From NCBI GenBank assembly GCA_025890175.1, contig JANPYM010000001.1:461187-525186 (forward strand): a stretch of 64,000 bases of DNA, given 5' to 3'. The position numbers were made by a program, and so were the translations under genes. Source of the DNA: Ciborinia camelliae (taxonomy: Eukaryota; Ascomycota; Leotiomycetes; Helotiales; Sclerotiniaceae). Below, piece by piece: positions 57,850 through 64,000 of this stretch (the stretch's first letter is position 1; each line of letters begins with the position of its first letter). A model generated the notes under the pieces. It saw only the letters and a list, made by a program, of their open reading frames with translations, had not been told where the DNA came from and did no database searches.

Positions 57850-59580
57850 TAATGAAGTGGTATCATTCTATCAGCGACTGTGCAGGCAGGTAGGTATATT
57901 CAATATTACGATGAGGGAAAAACTTGGAATGGGAAGGCAAGGTTTCAATAAATATAATTCTCTATTATTTTTCTGCAAGGCTTTAAATTCAGAGAGCCCT
58001 GAAATCAAGAGTGGAATAGTTTGTCCGTTGATAAGACCTGCATGTGCGGTGATAATTACATACTGCGTACCTGCACAAGTAGGTAGAAGAAACAAACCCC
58101 TCCTGCATTGCATAAGTATTGGAGATATTATTTTGGGGACTAGGGGACCGGGAGTCACATCTAACAAATCTGTAAAGTAAAGGAGTCCAAGAGCATTATT
58201 AAAGAAAGCCAAGGGTACAATTGTTTATTGTAGATACCTAGGTAGGTACTTTGAATATTCCAATGTTGGGTTCGGTTATCTATATAGATAGGTACAGTAA
58301 GGGTAGGGAAGGGAAGGACAGGACAGCAACCGAATGATGAAGGGGTTTGGGGTCATTGTGCCATAGGTAGGTAATTATATCATTGTATGGTGGTGCACTC
58401 AGGGAGAAATGTAGAGACGGTAGGTAGGTATCTAAGTAGGTAAAATGCTTTCAGTGATATTCAAAGGATATGACAGTATTTCCAGATATCCCGATCAAGG
58501 GCCTGACGGTTGCTATAAAATCAACCAGTCCCGGTACCTCACCATCATCTTTCCTTCTACTTTCCATCTCCTGATTTTACTATAGAAAAAACGATACTAT
58601 TACCATACCTACAGGTACCTACATCCCTCGATTCGCCCATTCACCCTTTCACCCATTGTTATCTGAGGTTCTTAATTCACCAATCTCTCCAAGGAAAAGG
58701 CAGGGATCATCATAAATACTCATAATATAGAGAGCTTACTCAGTCTTGCAAGGGATTTGATTGCCAACGGCAAAGAAAAAAAAACATACCTCCCGTTCAT
58801 TCATTTTCTACCTTACCTATATGCTACACCTATAGTAGACATATCTATCTACTAGGTGTTCATACAAACTATTCCTATCTCATCTAAGCCATTGCCTATT
58901 TCTACCTACTCATTTGCACAGAGCTCGCGGATGTGAGGTCCTATGAACATACGACGAAATGCAATTTCTATGTATTAATTTTTAACACGGTATTCCTATG
59001 TCTACCTACCTAGGTGCTTCTTTTCTGTACATACCTACCCATAAGTTATAACCCGCTCATATACCGAAAGCAATCGATCTCAAACTATAAATCATAATAT
59101 TATTCAAAAAAGATCCTGATACCATACCGACAAGTACTGTCCTCGTACAAGCAGATTCACGTTTGTACCAAGTACACTCTACCGGTCACAACTCAGAACT
59201 CACGACTCACGGCTCACAATTCGCAACAGCTTAATAACTAATCTTCTAATAATATTTCTCGCTCCCGGACTTAACTCGATACATTATCACCCTGGTCTCG
59301 AGTTTCCTAATTATACACTATTCCGTGTTGGAATATCATTGCTTGAACGAAATTCGCAGCAGTAAACGTGCGACGTCAATCGACTCGCTCAAGCCATTTC
59401 GAAACTCTTAACCTAGTAGCAGCGACAGGCGCCACCAAAAATTGGAGAGGACCGACGACCCTTCTTCCTTGTCCTAGCCCCCACAACCAATTGGTGCTCA
59501 ATCCAGAGTCCAAAACATCTTTCGCATATGATTGCATAGCGAACCTGAGGAGTGTCAGCAGCCGACGAGTGTACCTGGCG

Positions 59581-62500
59581 ATGTCACAGCTTTCGCAACA
59601 GGCGGCCGAAAGACCCTTTGATACGCAACTCCATTACCTGCCACAGGAAAGCCCCACAGCTGGTCGCACCCAGCTTCTTCACTCAGCAAACAACTCTTCG
59701 CCTGTCTTGGAAACGCACCATAGGTAAGCTATGTCCATTCAATATTGAGCCGCTTCTCGTTACGGGCACTTACATACTTGTCCTAGGTTCCTGCGCAAGG
59801 CTACTTCTAGTCCCCTACAAACAAGTACTACTCCTACATCACCTTCAAGCAGTGTCACTCCGACAAGAACTACATTTCCTATGAAAGGTTCTGACGATCA
59901 ATACCCATTCATAAGTACGAAAGCAAGTCAGAGTCCTCTGGAGGAACCTCGATCGCCAAAAGAACGCCTTGATGATTTATTAGCGACCGAGAAGAACTTC
60001 TATACCTCAGACCAAAGTGCCAAGTCACCACAGATACAGGGCAATTCGAGGTATTTATTCAATTCTTGTGTATATTCAACTCACTCACTCGCCAACAGAT
60101 ACGACCGACCATTACAGGAAGCGAATTTGAATGCCCCGATACGAAGCGTCTCCAATCCCGTCCTGGTAAACTTAGGTCAGACCTCACCTACGGGTAAACC
60201 ACCCACAATGGCAGCTACTACACCTGCTCATCGCGTCGAAATGGGTCGGCCACCTCCTCGAAATTCTTCAATTGATTCCGCTATTTCCTCGATTTCGAGT
60301 GGTGGGCATTCATACAAAAACTCACAAGACTCTAAAGGCTCGAGTGCTCAATTTGATGTTGCACAACTCATTCAAGCAGCAGGATCACCGGAAGCCGCTA
60401 TACAATATTTGATCAAGGAAAAGCAAGCACAAACCGGACAGAATTCACAATTATGGCGCCTGGTAGATAAACAAAGAGCTATGATTTTGGGCTTAAATAA
60501 GGATCTTGAACGAGCCCTAAAAGATAAGGAACGATACAGAAAAAAGCTGAAGGAGAATCTCACACAACATGCGAATTTATCACCTGTGGATTCGACTCAA
60601 GGTCCAATGTCAGAATCGGGATCGGTGACTTCAGAATCAAGGGTTACCGAGATCTCAGCCCAAAAGAGTATTGACGGGCATCTGAATTCTGATAGATCAA
60701 ACGATGGTACCCATTCGCAGCATTCGCCCATAGATGTTGCTACAGCGCCCTATCCAATCACCACTCCCACGATAGAAATGCCGGCCCTGTCTAATATGGC
60801 AGCAGTAGAGCACAAGATGCCTTCGCCAACTAAGCACGCATTCCAGCAATATGTTCCTGACTCTCCACCTCTTGGGTTTGAGGCATCTCAACTTCAGCGG
60901 AAGAACCAAGCAGTAGTCACTGATATACCATATAACATAGCCGTCCCACCTTCACGAGGGCTTCCTTCTGATTCCCCGCGGGGGCCACCTCCGACTGCAC
61001 CACCCCCTCCACCTATATCATCGCAAGGCCCTCCGTCGGCTATCGTGGAATCATCGTCAAAGGTTGATCGTGGATCCCCGAAGTTTCCACCACCGAGGAA
61101 AGCCCCCCCAGCACCACTTAATCTTGGCAAAAAGACTGGGCCCAGTATTCATTTACGCAAGGCTTCAGAGACGAAAGAAGAGTCTGATTCAGACTATGAC
61201 GATATATTGGAGGTTGACGAGATCCCAACGTTCACTGATAGAGGTCGACGGAAGACCAGGGAAGAGGACGATAGGGTGCGAGAGATCGCAGCGGCACAAG
61301 ATGCAGAGGCGAGGAGCCTCTCTAAGAAAAGTTCGAAAGGCAACGTCAGAGGAACACCAAAATCAACATCGACCACGCCAAAGGAACTAGTACCAGCAAT
61401 GCCATTGAGTGCACGACCAACTGTCCCAATATCACCACCAGATGGTCATTTACGGGCTCTTTCTCCACCAGATAAGAGTACCGGCTCCTTGGCGGGAATG
61501 TTGAGTGCATCAAGATCACTTCCCACAAATACAACGCTGATGGCACCCCCATTGATGAGTCCTGGTCTCCCACAGAGTCCGAGACCAATAGCCATGTCTT
61601 CAAGGACTAATTTAGTCCATCCATCAATGGCTTCACCTCCATTGTCTTCTCGAGGAATGGGCGCTTTTTCGGGTTCTATACCATTATCGCCGCGAGCTCC
61701 ACGACAACCAATCCCTCTTCCTCCGGGTACTCCAATGTCAATAGGTTCTCCTCTGGCGCCCCGAGCGGAGCTTTTAGTTCTAGCTTCCCCACAGCCATTG
61801 GTGATTACTAAGAAATCCGAGGAAACTCTCAACACTCTCAAATCCGAAGAAACTCTTGTCAATGAGAGTGTTCATGAGAGACGCCAAAGCGAGTCCCCAA
61901 CCCCCAGCCATTTTGGAAATGTGATATATAAAGGCCTTGTTACCGAAGAATACCCAGACCTACTTCTTCCACCAAATGCATTGCCTTCAATAGACGTGAG
62001 GGTGGCTTCGTCACGTTTGAAACCATCAAGAGCTACTCTCATGTTCCCAGCAAACCTCGAGAGTGATCCTGTCTTCACTCTTGCAGTATTCGCAAGATCA
62101 GATGGTAAAGAGCTATGGCGGGTGGAAAAAGACTCCGCGTCATTAGTACGTTTGGACCAAATTTTGAAGAAATGCCCCACCTTTACAGCCAGAACACCCG
62201 ATAAATATCTCTTCAGCGGTCACTCTCCAGCTAAGATAGATGATAGGCGCACTGCTTTAGATAACTACCTTGATGAAGTTCTTAATACAGAGCTGGACAC
62301 GGAATCTGCGTTAGAAATATGTCGATATTTATCCTCGAATACAATGGAGCCACACGCCGATGATCTAACTCCAGGTAGCGATACAGGTTCCGAAAGTCCT
62401 GTAAAAACTGGACCAGGTGGCAGGCCTCTCAAGAATGGCTATTTAACCAAAAAGGGTAAAAATTTTGGAGGATGGAAGGCACGATTCTTTGTGCTGGACG

Positions 62501-64000
62501 GCCCAGTTTTCAAATATTACGAGTCACCTGGCGGGCCACATCTAGGAACTATCAAACTTCAAAGCGCTCAGATCGGAAAGCAGTCGCAACCCACTGATGG
62601 CTCATCCCCTTCCCGAGGAGACACTGAGGATGTTGACAATCAATATCGCCATGCCTTTTTGATTTTGGAGCCGAAGAGGAAGGATTCTTCTAGCCTCGTA
62701 CGACACGTTTTGTGCGCTGAAAGCGATAAGGAGCGTGATGAGTGGGTCGAGGCTCTTCTTAGATATGTTGATTACAAAGATGAGAATGAGCATTATCATT
62801 CAGGTCATACTCACTCTGGCACAAGCGGCTCTCATCCCCACGGAAGGAAGGGAAGTGCCCAAGGAAAGCTGAGTGAAAGCGGTAATGATTTACGCGCCGT
62901 TGGTTATGATACAATACAACAAGGCGCTGTTCCTCACGGATCAAAATTGAAGAACTCGGGCACTCCGTCGCCTCCAACCCATGGCCGCGAAAGAGACCCA
63001 ATGTCACTACCAAACTCTCAATCTATGAAATCTATTTCCGGTCCGAAGAATGCTTACCCAATTCAGGATGCTGGTTCATGGGGAAATAAATCAGGACTAT
63101 CAGCACCAGATGAAAAGATTAAGCAGAAGAAACGGAGCTTTTTTGGATTTGGCTCAAGACCAAGGCCATCAGCAGATCTGCCAGATCAGTCAGTAAACAT
63201 GATGTCGAATCACAATTTGTCGCAGATGGCCTACGATCAACATGGTCCGATTAGACCTGTTTTTGGGACCCCATTAACAGAAGCTGTGAGATATAACCAC
63301 CCCGCTGATGTCCAAATTGAGCTTCCAGCAGTGTTATACCGATGTATTGAATACTTAGATGCGAAGAATGCTGCAGGCGAAGAAGGGATTTTCAGATTGA
63401 GTGGATCCAATGTTGTCATCAGACAGCTTCGAGAACGTTTTAATGTCGAGGGAGATGTCAACTTAGTTACTGATGATCAGTACTATGACATACATGCCGT
63501 AGCATCTCTGTTGAAACTGTATCTGAGAGAGTTGCCAACCACTATACTGACCCGCGAACTCCACCTCGAATTCATTGCAGTCACGGAGCTTCGCGACATA
63601 AATGAGAAAATCAGTGCTCTTAACGGTTTGGTTCACAGATTACCACGAGCAAATAATATTCTACTGAGATATCTTGCGGGTTTCCTTATCAACATCATCA
63701 ATCACTCAGACATAAATAAGATGACTGTGCGAAATGTTGGTATTGTATTCTCGCCAACCCTTAATATCCCAGCTCCTGTGTTTGCGCTTTTCTTGCAACA
63801 ATATGATGGCATATTTGAACAGGAGCCTAATGACCATGAACGTCGACCCATAGAGGTGACAGTCACTGCGCCCGCTTTGTCTCCAGAAGATATTCGCTCT
63901 CCCCGACGCCAGAAGTTCCAGCAAGATCTCCCGACACCCTCTTTTAATCAGCAATCCTTCGGTCAACAAGGCCCAGGTTTTGCTGGGTTCAACACAATGG
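59581..64000 (+). CDS. BEM3: Bem3-like Rho GTPase-activating protein (PX-PH-RhoGAP), 3' end outside the window
   Basis: Exons 59581-59723, 59787-60050 and 60099 onward, open to the right edge; about 1436 residues are visible. The N-terminal half is Ser/Pro-rich with a short coiled coil (ERALKDKERYRKKLKENL) and proline runs (GPPPTAPPPPPI). A PX-like domain begins near residue 739 (YKGLVTEEYPDLLLP). A PH domain begins near 908 (NGYLTKKGKNFGGWKARFFV). The RhoGAP domain runs about 1190-1380, with the arginine finger Arg1235 in EGIFRLSG, then LLKLYLRELP and MTVRNVGIVFSPTL. This order is that of yeast Bem3, a Cdc42 GAP acting in polarised growth; phosphoinositide binding by PX and PH would place it at growth sites. 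Catalytic residues are intact. Confidence 0.9.

Larger units (their letters stand above)
53820..59580. other. 5.8-kb gene-poor spacer
   Basis: No supported gene. Frames on both strands at 54252-55938 and 57857-58212 show no domain or sensible splice partners. The stretch carries two minisatellites (56773-56892 and 57811-57849), TAGGTAGG islands (58235-58250 and others), and from about 58600 C/T-rich DNA that is probably the promoter and long leader of the Rho-GAP gene. Confidence 0.5.

Noticed and set aside
1..64000. tRNA, rRNA and snRNA genes
   Set aside because: I looked for B-box-like GGTTCGAATCC and cloverleaf patterns on both strands and found none convincing; a covariance-model scan would be decisive.

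Overview
The window is nuclear DNA of a filamentous ascomycete. The evidence is short GT-AG introns (47-160 bp) with CTAAC/CTGAC-like branch points, gene families typical of Pezizomycotina (Pth11-like rhodopsin-domain protein, fungal PDR transporter, fungal hybrid histidine kinase, class 3 secreted lipase), and AT-rich spacers with islands of TAGGTAGGTACCTA. The overall style fits Leotiomycetes, perhaps Sclerotiniaceae; that placement is inference. A run of ten Ns at 17330-17339 is an assembly gap.

Layout. 1-341: start of an unidentified minus-strand gene. 1.3-3.0 kb: SRA/YDG-domain protein with a tandemly duplicated intron-exon unit. 5.5-10.1 kb: full-size PDR/ABCG transporter (minus) with a TCCGCGGA element 89 bp upstream. 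10.1-15.4 kb: gene-poor. 15.4-17.3 kb: seven-TM rhodopsin-domain protein, then the assembly gap. 17.9-18.3 kb: small minus-strand reading frame split by a 10-bp repeat. 19.1-23.1 kb: synaptojanin-type phosphoinositide phosphatase (minus). 23.1-28.0 kb: gene-poor, with a cluster of perfect hairpins. 28.1-30.6 kb: hybrid histidine kinase. 31.4-32.9 kb: secreted lipase. 34.9-36.1 kb: five-exon FAH-family enzyme (minus). 37.2-37.7 kb: 80-residue protein with a TATA box and a repeat-bearing leader. 39.4-41.0 kb: histidine acid phosphatase. 41.3-42.7 kb: APH-type phosphotransferase (minus).

From 43.1 to 49.4 kb lies an accessory island: a broken copy of a fungal multicopy family, a subtilisin-like (S8) pseudogene carrying a 333-bp inverted-repeat element in its coding sequence, and, divergent from it with a 51-bp gap, an intact protein joining C2H2-like zinc fingers to nine 42-residue TPRs. 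This resembles fungal NLR-type repeat proteins but has no nucleotide-binding domain.

49.9-50.2 kb: the LYR protein SDHAF1/Sdh6. 50.4-53.8 kb: a large disordered protein of unknown function. 53.8-59.6 kb: gene-poor. 59.6 kb to the right edge: a Bem3-like PX-PH-RhoGAP protein, cut by the window end.

The genes do not form one pathway. Housekeeping and signalling genes (phosphoinositide turnover, Rho GTPase control, two-component signalling, SDH assembly) alternate with environment-facing genes (drug efflux, lipase, membrane receptor-like protein) and one decaying repeat-rich island.
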